Shown: piece after piece, positions 50,846 through 60,144 of the stretch
Position numbering within the stretch: position 1 is the first letter of the stretch
Layout of the letters: every line of letters begins with the position of its first letter
Origin: Polyangium sp. y55x31
GTDB lineage: Bacteria; Myxococcota_A; Polyangia; Polyangiales; Polyangiaceae
Reading direction: 5' to 3'
NCBI RefSeq assembly: GCF_029946505.1
Contig: NZ_JARZHG010000005.1
Span: 62,001-126,000 of the forward strand
DNA: 64,000 nt
The notes under the pieces: generated by a model
What the model saw: the letters and a program-made list of their open reading frames with translations, nothing else
What the model was told of the DNA's origin: nothing
Database searches by the model: none
Program-made: the position numbers and the translations under genes

Positions 50846-51775
50846 TCAGGCGCGTGATACGACCGCTGCGCGTTTCGGCTTCGCCGGTTCGAGGCGTGTG
50901 CGCTGGAGCTTGAAGAGCGCGAGGTCCTTCTGCTTGGCCTCGATCATGAAATCGCTCGGCACCTCGAGCGCGGCCACGGCCTCGCGGTAATCCTTGGGAT
51001 CGATGTAATCGGCGTGCGCGCCGGGAGGGCCGTCCTTTTTCTGGCTCGCGAGGTGGTGCTTGGGCCGCAAGCCGAGCGGCAGCCAGGTCGTGTTGGCCAT
51101 GCGGAAGAGCTCGGCGATGGGGACCACGGGATCCGAGGGCAAAACGGCGTTGTGCAGCGGATCGGCGAGGAACGGCAGGCCGTGCTCGCGGGCGAGCGGA
51201 AAAACCTCGCGGGCGCTCCAGGTCCGGTCGTCGTGCTCGATGGCGAGGCGGCGGCGCGCGTCGTCGGGCAGGGCGTCGAGCATCCGGTGCGCGGCTTCCA
51301 TCGCGGTCGCCCGATCGGGCGCGGCCCCGCCGACGTGGAGCACGACGCGCGCCTCCGGGCCCTGGCCGAGCATGTCGAGGACCCGCGTCGCATAAAGCAA
51401 TTCCTTTTCGGCGGCCAGCCGGACCTCCGGCCGCGCCGAGGCGAGCGACGCGCCGGCGGGCGAGGGGTGCATGGACAGCCGCTGCCCCGAGCGCCGCGCG
51501 ATCTCGCCGATCTTGTCGAAATCCCGCACGAAGTGTTTCCACCAGTGGACCTCGTTCACGGGGTGCGAAGCGAGCGGGACGAGCCCGGAGCCGATGCGGA
51601 AGACCTGGATCCCGTGTTTTTCGTTGAACAGGAGGATCTGCTCGAGCTCCGCGAGGTTCTGCGCGGTGAGGTCGAGGAGGCGGGCGGGCGTGGCATTGGC
51701 AACGCGGCAGGTGTGGCTCGCGCCGATCTTCAAGGACAAACTCTGGGCGACGTAGCCGAGGCGATACTTTTCCAT
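50846..51775 (-). CDS. uvsE: UV-damage endonuclease UvsE/UvdE
   Basis: A 309-residue TIM-barrel endonuclease. The N-terminal family block is YRLGYVAQSLSL, ATPARLLDLTAQNLAELEQIL and FRIGSGLVPLASHP. Metal-site residues appear in RLSMHP, VLHVGG, LAIEHDD and PFLADPLHN (His, Glu and Asp). It nicks DNA 5' of pyrimidine dimers, an alternative to UvrABC. The C-terminal extension is basic (KPKRAAVVSRA). ATG 51775 begins the conserved start; no strong binding site is seen. It is divergent from the DHH gene by 53 bp. Confidence 0.87.
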   Translation of the reverse strand: MEKYRLGYVAQSLSLKIGASHTCRVANATPARLLDLTAQNLAELEQILLFNEKHGIQVFRIGSGLVPLASHPVNEVHWWKHFVRDFDKIGEIARRSGQRLSMHPSPAGASLASARPEVRLAAEKELLYATRVLDMLGQGPEARVVLHVGGAAPDRATAMEAAHRMLDALPDDARRRLAIEHDDRTWSAREVFPLAREHGLPFLADPLHNAVLPSDPVVPIAELFRMANTTWLPLGLRPKHHLASQKKDGPPGAHADYIDPKDYREAVAALEVPSDFMIEAKQKDLALFKLQRTRLEPAKPKRAAVVSRA

Positions 51776-51828
51776 GGAAGCGAGCAAATAGGGCCCACGT
51801 CCGGATCCGGGAGCCCCATACGTTTTTC

Positions 51829-52914
51829 ATGGGAGCAGCGGCGGAGAAGAGGATCGAGCAAGCCGAGGCGTGGCCCGCGGATCCCGCGGCGATGGAGGCC
51901 GGAAGGGCGCTCGTCCGGGCCCACGCGCGCGGGCGCTTCGTGCTCGTGCCCGACGGAGACGTCGATGGTTTGTCCGCGGGGGCGCTCGCATTCCGAGCGC
52001 TCGAACGGCTGGGGGCCGAGGTGGTGCCTGTCCTGCCGGGCAAGGGGGAGCACGTGCACACGGACGCGTTGCGGGCGCGGATTGCCGCCGCGAAGCCGGA
52101 CGCGCTCGTGGTGCTCGACATGGGCAGCCGCGGCGAGCCGATCCTTCCGGGCCTGCCGACCTTGCTCGTGGATCACCACGCACCCACGAGTGGTTTTCCC
52201 CCGGGCGCGACGGTGGTGAGCGCCTTCGGCCACCCGCCCGTGGCCGCGACGAGCTTGCTCGCGTGGCACCTCTTTCGTGACGTCGCGGATGTCCGCGATT
52301 CTGCGTGGCTCGGGCTGCTCGGGGCGATTGCGGACCTCGGGGCCGAGCCGCTACCCGACGTGGTGAAGGGCATGATGGGCGATATTCCACGCACGAGCCT
52401 GCGGGAGGCGATCGTGCTCTTGAATGCGCCGCGACGCTCGGCCGCGCACGACATCGCGGCGGCGTGGGAGGTGCTGCTCCGGGCGCGGGAGCCGGCGGAC
52501 GTGGCGAAGGGGCGCGTGCCGGGCGTGGACAAACTCCGCGAGATCCGCGCCGAGGTCGCGGCGGAGGTGCAAAGGTGCGCGCGATCGAGGCCTTATTTCG
52601 CGGGGAAGGTGGTGCTCCTGCCTTTCCGCTCCGGGGCGCGTGTGCACCCGCTCGTGGCCCAGCGCGCGGCCGCGCGGTTCGCCGATCGCATCGTGATCGC
52701 CGCGAATTACGATTATTTGCCCGGCCGGGTGAATTTCGCGATGCGGAGCCGCGCCGAGCCGGACCTCTTGCGTTACCTGCACGGCCTCGGCGCGCCGCTC
52801 ACCGGAGACTCGGGCCACGGGCACCCGGGCGCGACCGGCGGGAGCATGCCCTTCGACGACTTCGATCGCCTGCTCTCGGCCATGGGGTTCAAGATGCCGC
52901 CGCCGCGCCCTTGA
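51829..52914 (+). CDS. DHH-family phosphoesterase
   Basis: A 361-residue protein. The DHH motifs are VPDGDVDGLSAGALAF (motif I), LVVLDMGSRGE (II), LLVDHHAPTSG (III) and GLLGAIADLG (IV). The DHHA1 part ends in GDSGHGHPGATGGSM. The set of Asp and His residues that binds two Mn ions is complete. By family it is a single-strand exonuclease of RecJ type or a nucleotide phosphodiesterase; the length is short for RecJ. Sharing a divergent promoter region with uvsE favours a DNA-repair role, which is inference. Confidence 0.85.
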   Translation: MGAAAEKRIEQAEAWPADPAAMEAGRALVRAHARGRFVLVPDGDVDGLSAGALAFRALERLGAEVVPVLPGKGEHVHTDALRARIAAAKPDALVVLDMGSRGEPILPGLPTLLVDHHAPTSGFPPGATVVSAFGHPPVAATSLLAWHLFRDVADVRDSAWLGLLGAIADLGAEPLPDVVKGMMGDIPRTSLREAIVLLNAPRRSAAHDIAAAWEVLLRAREPADVAKGRVPGVDKLREIRAEVAAEVQRCARSRPYFAGKVVLLPFRSGARVHPLVAQRAAARFADRIVIAANYDYLPGRVNFAMRSRAEPDLLRYLHGLGAPLTGDSGHGHPGATGGSMPFDDFDRLLSAMGFKMPPPRP

Positions 52915-52921
52915 AGAACGT

Positions 52922-54925
52922 TTACGGGGCTTTTCGGTCGACCCGCAGCCGATAGGGTCCCGCGTCCTTCTCTTGGGGCCCGTCGACGATGATCTTGTAT
53001 TTTCCGCGTTCGAGGTGATGTTCCTTGACCAGCGGGTGACCCGGCGAGCGCCCCATGGTGCACGCATGCGGCATCGTCGCGCCGTCGGCGAGGATGGACA
53101 GCACCGGCGTCCAGCCCCGCGCCTCGACGCGGAAGACGTAAGGGCCAGACTCCTTGATTTCGAGCGACCATGCGTCGTCGTTGCCGTAGGATGTGCAGTT
53201 CGCGACGTGGTCGTCGGTGGATTTCGTGGTATCCCCGGCGACTTCGCGCCCGAGCTCGAGCACGCCGCCATACGCGAGCGGCGCCTCCTCCTGGACCCGG
53301 AGCGTGTACGCGCCCGCCTCGCCGCCGAACCCGTCGACGACGACCTGGACCTGCGCGCCCCGCGCGAGGGAGACGTGCACGATCGACGAGCCCCCGTAGC
53401 CGTACCGATCATCATTGCAAGTGAGGAGCCCTCCGCCCGCGTGGTAAAGCGCGAGCGCGCCGTCGTAATCGCTTTCGAGCTGGATCGCATAAAGGCCGGA
53501 GCGCGGCGCCGTGAACGTCCAGGTCTCGTCCGGCGAGCCGCCTGCGGCGACACAATTCAGGGAAAAACCGTCGTTCGCGCCTCTCGTGTCTCCGCGCGCC
53601 GCGGCGCCGAGCGTCAACGCGCCACGCGCGCGTGACGCGCCTCGCGGGGCCGGCGGCGGGGGCGGGGGCCGTTCCACGGCGATCCCGCCAATCCCGTCGG
53701 ATGCCCAGATCGCGAGATCCAGCGCGCCTCGGCGCCGCCGTACGATCACCGGCGCGGTCAGGATCGTCACCCTGGATCGCTCCTCCCAAGGGGATCCCAC
53801 GACCGCGGGGGCGTCGTCCGGACAACCCCGGAATCGGTCGAGGAGCTTGGGGTTCGTCGGCTCGTTGCAGAGGCGCATCGGGCCGGAGGCGCCAAGGACG
53901 AGCGCGCTGTCCACGAGCGCGATGCGGCCCTCCGGGAGCTCGTCGAGCGGGAAGAGCGGCAGATCCGTGTACGGCTCCGTCGAACCCTCCAGCGTCGGCG
54001 CTTCGGCGCGAGGCTCGATGAGGCCCGGCGCGAGCGGGGCGGGATCGCCGATGGCGATACGCCCGTCGCTCTGCCGCGCGAAGAGCCGCGTTTCGAGCGG
54101 CGGGGCGCCCTGCACCGAGCGCCCCGCGGAATCGTGCTCCGAGCCGAATCGACCGACCCTGGGGAGCCATTGCACCTTCTTGCGGAGCCAAGGAGAATTC
54201 TCGTACGCGGGGTTGTCGGCGGACAGGACCGAAATGGCGCCCGAGCGATGGGCCACCACCCACACGGCGCGCCCATCGTCGAGCGTGCGGAGGGCGATGT
54301 GGCCACGCGCCGGGAGCGCGACCACGCCGAGCGGGGCGGGCAGGGAAGGGCGTTCGAGGGGAGGAACCGGAGGAGGCTCCGGCGTGGGAGCCGACGCCTT
54401 CGGTTTCGTCGCCGGCAAATCGAAGGCGTACGCCGGGCGGGGCGGCGTCGCGAGGAACACGAACCGCGGCGGCAAGATCCGTCGCGGGACGGCAAGGACC
54501 CGCGCGACGCTCACGGCGGCCAGAATACACTCACCGGCAAGATGCGCGGTGCGAAGCCTCAACGTGCCCGCGGCATCGACCTCGATCGCCTCGATCTCCG
54601 GCTCGCAGACGCCGCCCTCGTAGGCCACCCCGAGCACCACGTGGGTATCGAAATCGACGCGCGGCAGAGGTTCCTCTTTGCCGACGGCATTCCAGAGCGC
54701 GCCGAGCTCGTCCTCGTCGGTCGCGAGCCACGCGCCCTCCGTTTCCCATCGCGTCGTCCTCCCATTCGCGAGCACGCGCAAGCCGCCGGGCTCGGCCGCC
54801 GTCGCGCGGGCCGTCACCGCGGCGGGCTTCGGCGCTTCCGAAAGCGCCGTCCCACGCAGGGCACCCGTGCAGCCCGCGAGGGAAAGCGTGAGCGCGAAGA
54901 GGAGCGAAGAGAACACGCGAGGCAT
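52922..54925 (-). CDS. large lipoprotein with PPC-like C-terminal domains
   Basis: A 667-residue exported protein. The lipobox is SLAGC. The N-terminal half is beta-rich with Pro-rich linkers (PTPEPPPVPPLERP) and a possible WD-like or propeller region. Residues 430-667 contain two domains with DETWTFTAPRSGLYAIQLES, CNDDRYGYGG and YTLRVQEE, then DDAWSLEIKESGPYVFRVEA and YRLRVDRK. This pattern matches bacterial pre-peptidase C-terminal (PPC) domains. Function unknown; no peptidase domain is present. It ends 7 bp from the convergent DHH gene. Confidence 0.75.
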   Translation of the reverse strand: MPRVFSSLLFALTLSLAGCTGALRGTALSEAPKPAAVTARATAAEPGGLRVLANGRTTRWETEGAWLATDEDELGALWNAVGKEEPLPRVDFDTHVVLGVAYEGGVCEPEIEAIEVDAAGTLRLRTAHLAGECILAAVSVARVLAVPRRILPPRFVFLATPPRPAYAFDLPATKPKASAPTPEPPPVPPLERPSLPAPLGVVALPARGHIALRTLDDGRAVWVVAHRSGAISVLSADNPAYENSPWLRKKVQWLPRVGRFGSEHDSAGRSVQGAPPLETRLFARQSDGRIAIGDPAPLAPGLIEPRAEAPTLEGSTEPYTDLPLFPLDELPEGRIALVDSALVLGASGPMRLCNEPTNPKLLDRFRGCPDDAPAVVGSPWEERSRVTILTAPVIVRRRRGALDLAIWASDGIGGIAVERPPPPPPAPRGASRARGALTLGAAARGDTRGANDGFSLNCVAAGGSPDETWTFTAPRSGLYAIQLESDYDGALALYHAGGGLLTCNDDRYGYGGSSIVHVSLARGAQVQVVVDGFGGEAGAYTLRVQEEAPLAYGGVLELGREVAGDTTKSTDDHVANCTSYGNDDAWSLEIKESGPYVFRVEARGWTPVLSILADGATMPHACTMGRSPGHPLVKEHHLERGKYKIIVDGPQEKDAGPYRLRVDRKAP

Positions 54926-55018
54926 GCGGGCAGCAAGACAAACTTCGTCAGTCGTGTCAAGCGTGTCCCGCGGCGGGGAGGGGCGAGCGCGCCCGCGGCG
55001 GGGCGCGCTCCGATTCCG

Positions 55019-56845
55019 TCAATTCTTGCCGAATCCCGCGCGGATGTAGGCGATCGGCCCTTCCGCCGTGTACTCGTATCGATAGTTGGTGCGGGATTGC
55101 TTGCGCGCCTCGGCGATGTACGCCTCGAACGTGCCTTCCTTGCCGACCGATGCGTGATACGTGCCGAGCTTGCGCTCCGGATCCGGGTACGAGACGGCCG
55201 CGTTCGTGGATTCCGCCTCCTTGGACTTCGAGACCCACTCGGTGTACGAAATGCCCATCGCATTCGAGCCGAACTCGAACCAGCTCTTTTCGGGCGCGCT
55301 CGAGAACCAGCGGTTCTTGCCGAACGTCACGCCCGCGTTGTAGTCCTGGTTGAAGAACCGCACGAGCTCCTCGCCCCGGAGCGGCGACTGGAAATCGTTG
55401 CCCTCGACCTTCACGTTCGTGAGCGCCGTCGTGGAGAAGCGAATCCCGCCGCGCCAGTCGTGCACGATGTTGTTCCGGATCGTGAGGTCCTTGATCGCCT
55501 CGTCCGGCACCTGCATCGGGTCGTATTTGCGCGTGAGCTCGATCGCGATGTAATTGCTGCCCGCGGTCTTGTCGTGCGTGAGGATGTTGTCCTCGACGAC
55601 CGCCGACTTGATGTTCCCGATCTGGAGCGCGATTCCACGCGGCTCGGCCGCCGTGATGTCGCCCGCGTCGTGCACCACGTTGCCGGTCACCGTGCCCGTG
55701 ACGCCGCCGGAGACCGGGGTCGCCGAGCCGTTCGTCAGGCCGAACGAGAAGCCGATGGGGTTGTCGACGACGAGGTTTCCATCCACGACGCCGCCCGCAC
55801 GCGCCTGCAAGCCGTGGCTCGCCGCGCGCGTGGTGATGTTGTCGCGGATCGTCACCTTCGTGCACGACGACTGGATGTAGACGTTGTGGTTGTGGATCGT
55901 CGCGTTCGCGCCCGGGACGTCCGAATTCCAGCCGTTGTGATCGAAGACGTTCCCTTCGACCACGAGCACGTCGACGTTCGTCGCATAGAGGCCCTCGGAG
56001 TCGTCGAGCTGGACCTCGGGATTGGGATCTTCGATCTCGTACGCATCGACGATGACCGAGCGGCGCAGCCGGACGTTGTTGATTTTCCCCTGAATGCCCT
56101 GGATGCTCATGTTGCCCGTGTAGGACTGGATCATGAGGTCCTCGAAGAGCAGGTCGCCGCCCTGGGCCAGCCACACCACGCCCTCGTCGCCCGCCGGGCC
56201 CACGAAATCGGGGCTCGCCGGGTCGCGCGTGTTCGCATGGAAATGGAGACCCACGAAAGCGAGGTGCTGGAGCGTGACGCCCGCGTCCGCGGAGAGCCCC
56301 CGCTTCGCGCCCGTCTCGAGCAGCGGACGCGCCGCGGCATCGCCGTACGTCGAGACGAGCATCGGCTCCGTCGTGCTCCGGCCCGACAAGGTCCACGTGC
56401 CGAGCCCCTCGTTCCAGACGTCGCCGCGCTTCAAGAGCAGCCAATCCGGGTAGCCGTCACGCAGGAGCTGCTTACCTTTTGCGATCGTCTTGACAGCCTT
56501 CTCCGGCGAAAGGCCGTCGTTGTTGTCGTCGCCGCCCGAGCTCGATACGTAGATCTTTTGCGTGTCCGCGCTCTCCTCGAAGTTGGTCCATCCGAGGGTC
56601 GGATCCCACGTCGGGCCAGCGTCCATGCCGCCGCTCCCGCCGCCGCCGCCCGTGCCCCCGACGCCGCCCGTGCCTCCGCTGCCTGCGCCGCCCGCGCCGC
56701 CCGCGTTGGTCCCCGACGAGGACGATCCGCTCGCGCCCGGGCCGGGATCCGTGCCGCAGCCTTGCGTGAGCGCGAGCGCCCCGAGGAGCCCCAGGAGCAC
56801 GGGGGCCACGGCGAATGAAGTCGAACGAGAGATCTTCGAAAGCAT
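55019..56845 (-). CDS. right-handed beta-helix lipoprotein with Gly-rich linker
   Basis: A 608-residue protein. GGAG lies before ATG 56845. The lipobox TQGC is followed by a Ser/Gly-rich linker to about residue 75. The parallel beta-helix core contains KIYVSSSGGDDNNDGLSPEK, NNVRLRRSVIVDAYE, VEGNVFDHNGW, VTIRDNITTRAASHGLQ, VEDNILTHDK and LTIRNNIVHDW. Such folds are found in polysaccharide lyases and surface adhesins. No catalytic motif is identified. It is divergent from the kelch/Cys-rich gene, and both look like cell-surface proteins. Confidence 0.82.
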   Translation of the reverse strand: MLSKISRSTSFAVAPVLLGLLGALALTQGCGTDPGPGASGSSSSGTNAGGAGGAGSGGTGGVGGTGGGGGSGGMDAGPTWDPTLGWTNFEESADTQKIYVSSSGGDDNNDGLSPEKAVKTIAKGKQLLRDGYPDWLLLKRGDVWNEGLGTWTLSGRSTTEPMLVSTYGDAAARPLLETGAKRGLSADAGVTLQHLAFVGLHFHANTRDPASPDFVGPAGDEGVVWLAQGGDLLFEDLMIQSYTGNMSIQGIQGKINNVRLRRSVIVDAYEIEDPNPEVQLDDSEGLYATNVDVLVVEGNVFDHNGWNSDVPGANATIHNHNVYIQSSCTKVTIRDNITTRAASHGLQARAGGVVDGNLVVDNPIGFSFGLTNGSATPVSGGVTGTVTGNVVHDAGDITAAEPRGIALQIGNIKSAVVEDNILTHDKTAGSNYIAIELTRKYDPMQVPDEAIKDLTIRNNIVHDWRGGIRFSTTALTNVKVEGNDFQSPLRGEELVRFFNQDYNAGVTFGKNRWFSSAPEKSWFEFGSNAMGISYTEWVSKSKEAESTNAAVSYPDPERKLGTYHASVGKEGTFEAYIAEARKQSRTNYRYEYTAEGPIAYIRAGFGKN

Positions 56846-57048
56846 GACAATCTCCAGCGCGCCCCTCGCCGGCATGGCGGGGGAAGGCATTCATCTCACG
56901 GAGTTTCGTTCGGATCGTCAAGCGTCGTCGAGGTCGTTTCCGTGCGATACGAAAGTCGGCTGCCCGCCATTGACGCGGGAGGGGCTTGACGCCGCGCGTC
57001 CCCAGGTCTTCGATCACATCTTTCCGACCCGCTCCAGGAGATCCACGC

Positions 57049-60000
57049 ATGCAATCGATCCGCGCCTACCGGCGCGCCCTCGTCGCGCCGCTCCTCCTGC
57101 TCCCGTTCGGCCTCGCCTGGGCCGGCGCGGGGTGCAGCGGCGAGGAGGCGCCGGGCGTGTCGGGGAGCGTCGAGACCGCCGAATTCACGCCTGGTTTGCT
57201 CCTTCGCGAGGCCGCGGCGCTGCGCGAGCGTTTTCCGGCGCAGGCGGCGCGGATCCTCGACACGGATGCGCTCTTCGTGGGGAGCGACGAGGGTTTTTCC
57301 CCGGCGACGAGCGGCGCGCAAAAGGCGCGCGTGCTGCGTTCGCCGGCCGTGCCCGCCGAGGCCGCGGTCGAGGTGACGCATGCGGAGCCGCCCCTATTTT
57401 GGCCGAGCGGGCTTTCCATGCGGCTCCCGCGTCGCGCGGAAGACCCGGTGCGCTTCGTGTTGCCCGGCGATGTTTCGGTGCACGTGCGCGAGATCGGCGC
57501 GGGCGGAGAGGGCGCGATCGCCGCGCACGCGGTCGCATACGGGCGAGCGGACGGCACTTCGTTCTGGACGGTGACGCCGGCGGGGTACGAGGAATGGTTG
57601 TGGCTCGAGCGGGGCGTGGCGACGCCGGAGCGGGCTGCGGCCGCGTGGAGGATCGAGGGCGCGGAGGTGCGGCAGGCGGGGGATGCGGTGGAGATCGTCG
57701 ATGGACGCGGCGTCTCGCGAATTCGCGTGACGGCGCCGGAGGCGTTTGCGGCTTCGGGGAAGGCCGCCCGGGCGCGGCTCGTCGCGCGCGGCGAGACCAT
57801 CGAGCTCTGGGTCGACACGAACGGGGAGGAGGTGCTCGTCGATCCGGTGTGGGCGCCGACCGCGGCCCTCAACGCAAACCGGGCCTATCACACCACGAGC
57901 CTGCTCCCGAGCGGCAAGGTCCTCGTGGCCTCGGGGCACAATGGGATCAAATACCTGACCTCGAGCGAGCTTTACGATCCCGCCACCGGGACCTGGACCT
58001 ACGGGCCTCCCATGGCGTACGGGCGCTCGGGGCATCAATCGGTGGTCCTCTCGACCGGCCGGGTGCTCGTCACCGGAGGCTGGGACGGCGGCGCGAATTG
58101 CCTCAAATACACCGAGATCTACACGCCCACCACGAATGCCTGGTCCAGTGCGGCTCCGCTCGGCGTCGCGCGTTGCGTCGTCGCGCTCACGTCGATGGAC
58201 AATGGCAAGGTGATGGCCGCGGGTGGCATCGACTTCAACAGCGCAGCGATCGCGTCGGCGGAGGTTTACGATCCGAACACGAATACCTGGTCGCCGACCG
58301 GCCCCATGACCGTGCCGCGCGTCAACCACGCGCTCCAGGCGCTGCCGAATGGAAGGGTGCTCGCGATCGGCGGCGCGCCGAGCACGAGCTCGCCGACCTA
58401 TGTCTCCGTGGACATCTACGATCCGGCGACGAACGCCTGGACCGCCGCCGCGCCGATGAACGTGGCGCGCGCGCAGCACACGTCGACGCTTCTTCCGTCG
58501 GGCGACGTGCTCGTCACGGGCGGGACGAGCTCCTCGAATGGGTCCATCGCCTCCGCCGAGCTTTATGATCCGGACGCGAATGTCTGGGTATCGGCGGGCG
58601 TGATGAGCAATCCTCGGCGCATTCACACGGCGACGTTGCTCCCGGGCAACCAGGTGCTCGTCGTGGGCGGCTTGCTCCCGGACAATACGTCGTCGAGCAC
58701 CGCGGACATCTATCATGTCGAGACGAACGCCTGGACCCCTGCCGTCTCGCTCGTCGGCGCGCGTCATCGCCACGGGGCGGCGCTGCTCGACAATGGCGCG
58801 GTCCTCGTCGCGGGCGGGCAGCACGGCCTCTTCACGTACCTCGGCACCTCCGAGCTCTTCACCGGGGGCAGCCCGCTCGGCGCGGCCTGCGCCGCCGGCC
58901 TCGATTGCCAGAGCGGCTACTGCGCCGACGGCGTCTGCTGCGACACGGCGTGCAATGCCGGCACCTGCGATGCCTGCTCCGTCGTCGCCGGCGCCGCCAC
59001 GAACGGCACCTGCGCGCTGTTCACCGGCCCCGTGTGCAATGATGGCAATGCTTGCAGCCAGAAGGACGTTTGTCAGAACGGCGTGTGTGTCGGGACCGAC
59101 CCCGTCGTTTGCACCTCGCCGAGCGACGCCTGTCACGTGCAAGGCACCTGCAATGCGCAGACCGGCATCTGCACCAATCCGAGCGCGCCGGACGGCACGC
59201 CTTGCAGCGATCAGGACGCCTGCACCACGGGAGAGGCTTGCCAGGCGGGGACGTGTATGGGCGGGAGCCCCGTCGTCTGCGCCGCGCCCGACGATTGCCA
59301 CGAGGCCGGCGTGTGTGATCCCGTGACCGGCTGCTCGAACCCCGCGAAGCCGGACGGCGCCTCGTGCAACGATAGCGACGCTTGCAGCCAGACGGACGTG
59401 TGCCAGGCGGGCACGTGCGTCGGGACGAACCCGGTCGTCTGCGCGCCGAGTGATTCTTGCCATGACGCCGGCGCCTGCGATCCGGTCACCGGGCAATGCT
59501 CCGCGAACGTCAAGCCGGCGGGCACGTCCTGCGACGACGGCAATGCCTGCACGCAGGTGGATACGTGCGAGGCCGGCGCATGCCTCGGCTCGAACCCGAT
59601 CACGTGCGCGCCGCCCGACGCCTGCCACGGGGAGGGCACCTGCAATCCCGCGAGCGGCGTGTGCTCGTACCCGGCCAAACCCGATGGCATTTTCTGTGCG
59701 GGTGGCACGTGCCAGGGCGGCGTGTGCACGCCCGATGGCGCGGGCGGCAGCGGAGGCGCAGGGGGAAGCGGAGGCGCAGGGGGAAGCGGAGGCGCGGGCG
59801 GCAGCGGAGGCGTGGGCGGCAGCGGAGGCGCAGGCGGCGCGGGCAGCAGCGGCGGTGTGGGCGGCGGCGGCAGTGCGGAGACGGGCGGCACGAACGCCGG
59901 CGCGGGCGGGGACGGGCCCACCGGCGCGGGCGGGAGCAACGTGCGCTTGAGCGGCGGCGGCTGTGGCTGCGGGACGAGCGGACCTGCGCCGACCGGCCTT

Positions 60001-60066
60001 CCGGCGGCCGCGGCGGCGGTCCTCCTCGGGTTTGCCGTGCGACGGCGACGCGGGCGGGCGAGGTAG
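57049..60066 (+). CDS. kelch-repeat, Cys-rich surface protein with MYXO-CTERM-like tail
   Basis: A 1005-residue protein with CAGGAG before ATG 57049. A signal peptide with lipobox-like WAGAGC comes first. An N-terminal domain of about 250 residues follows. Next come six or so kelch units (TSSELYDPATGTWTYGPPM, YTEIYTPTTNAWSSAAPL, SVDIYDPATNAWTAAAPM) and a Cys-rich region with four or five near-identical units of about 45 residues (CNDGNACSQKDVCQNGVCVG). A Gly/Ser linker leads to the C-terminal GGCGCGTSG, hydrophobic helix and RRRRGR. The tail is the myxobacterial sorting signal. Having both a lipobox-like Cys and this tail is noteworthy. Confidence 0.85.
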   Translation: MQSIRAYRRALVAPLLLLPFGLAWAGAGCSGEEAPGVSGSVETAEFTPGLLLREAAALRERFPAQAARILDTDALFVGSDEGFSPATSGAQKARVLRSPAVPAEAAVEVTHAEPPLFWPSGLSMRLPRRAEDPVRFVLPGDVSVHVREIGAGGEGAIAAHAVAYGRADGTSFWTVTPAGYEEWLWLERGVATPERAAAAWRIEGAEVRQAGDAVEIVDGRGVSRIRVTAPEAFAASGKAARARLVARGETIELWVDTNGEEVLVDPVWAPTAALNANRAYHTTSLLPSGKVLVASGHNGIKYLTSSELYDPATGTWTYGPPMAYGRSGHQSVVLSTGRVLVTGGWDGGANCLKYTEIYTPTTNAWSSAAPLGVARCVVALTSMDNGKVMAAGGIDFNSAAIASAEVYDPNTNTWSPTGPMTVPRVNHALQALPNGRVLAIGGAPSTSSPTYVSVDIYDPATNAWTAAAPMNVARAQHTSTLLPSGDVLVTGGTSSSNGSIASAELYDPDANVWVSAGVMSNPRRIHTATLLPGNQVLVVGGLLPDNTSSSTADIYHVETNAWTPAVSLVGARHRHGAALLDNGAVLVAGGQHGLFTYLGTSELFTGGSPLGAACAAGLDCQSGYCADGVCCDTACNAGTCDACSVVAGAATNGTCALFTGPVCNDGNACSQKDVCQNGVCVGTDPVVCTSPSDACHVQGTCNAQTGICTNPSAPDGTPCSDQDACTTGEACQAGTCMGGSPVVCAAPDDCHEAGVCDPVTGCSNPAKPDGASCNDSDACSQTDVCQAGTCVGTNPVVCAPSDSCHDAGACDPVTGQCSANVKPAGTSCDDGNACTQVDTCEAGACLGSNPITCAPPDACHGEGTCNPASGVCSYPAKPDGIFCAGGTCQGGVCTPDGAGGSGGAGGSGGAGGSGGAGGSGGVGGSGGAGGAGSSGGVGGGGSAETGGTNAGAGGDGPTGAGGSNVRLSGGGCGCGTSGPAPTGLPAAAAAVLLGFAVRRRRGRAR
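59030..59840 (+). repeat. Cys-rich and Gly/Ser-rich coding repeats
   Basis: At 59030-59700 the Cys-rich units recur about every 130-140 bp with strong DNA similarity (CAGGCGGGCACGTGC-type cores). At 59745-59840 units of about 15 bp encode GSGGAGGSGGAGG. Both arrays belong to the kelch/MYXO-CTERM gene and may vary in copy number between strains. Confidence 0.7.
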
Positions 60067-60144
60067 GCCGTTCCGTATGGTACGGTAGTGTTCGGGAGCA
60101 AATTCCTTGACAAGGGCGGGTCACATCGCAGACGGTGGCCCGCA

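Noticed and set aside
56970-57014. Two TTGACG hexamers upstream of the kelch gene as tandem promoters
   Set aside because: The -10 candidates (TTCGAT) are weak and the hexamers are common at this base composition; not strong enough to list.
57394-59628. A 744-codon minus-strand open frame opposite the kelch/Cys-rich gene
   Set aside because: Composition-driven shadow; kelch and Cys-rich units on the plus strand are unmistakable.
60107-60135. TTGACA at 60107 as a promoter for the downstream lipoprotein
   Set aside because: No acceptable -10 lies 16-19 nt downstream (AGACGG), and the transcript would start only about 3 nt before the ATG.
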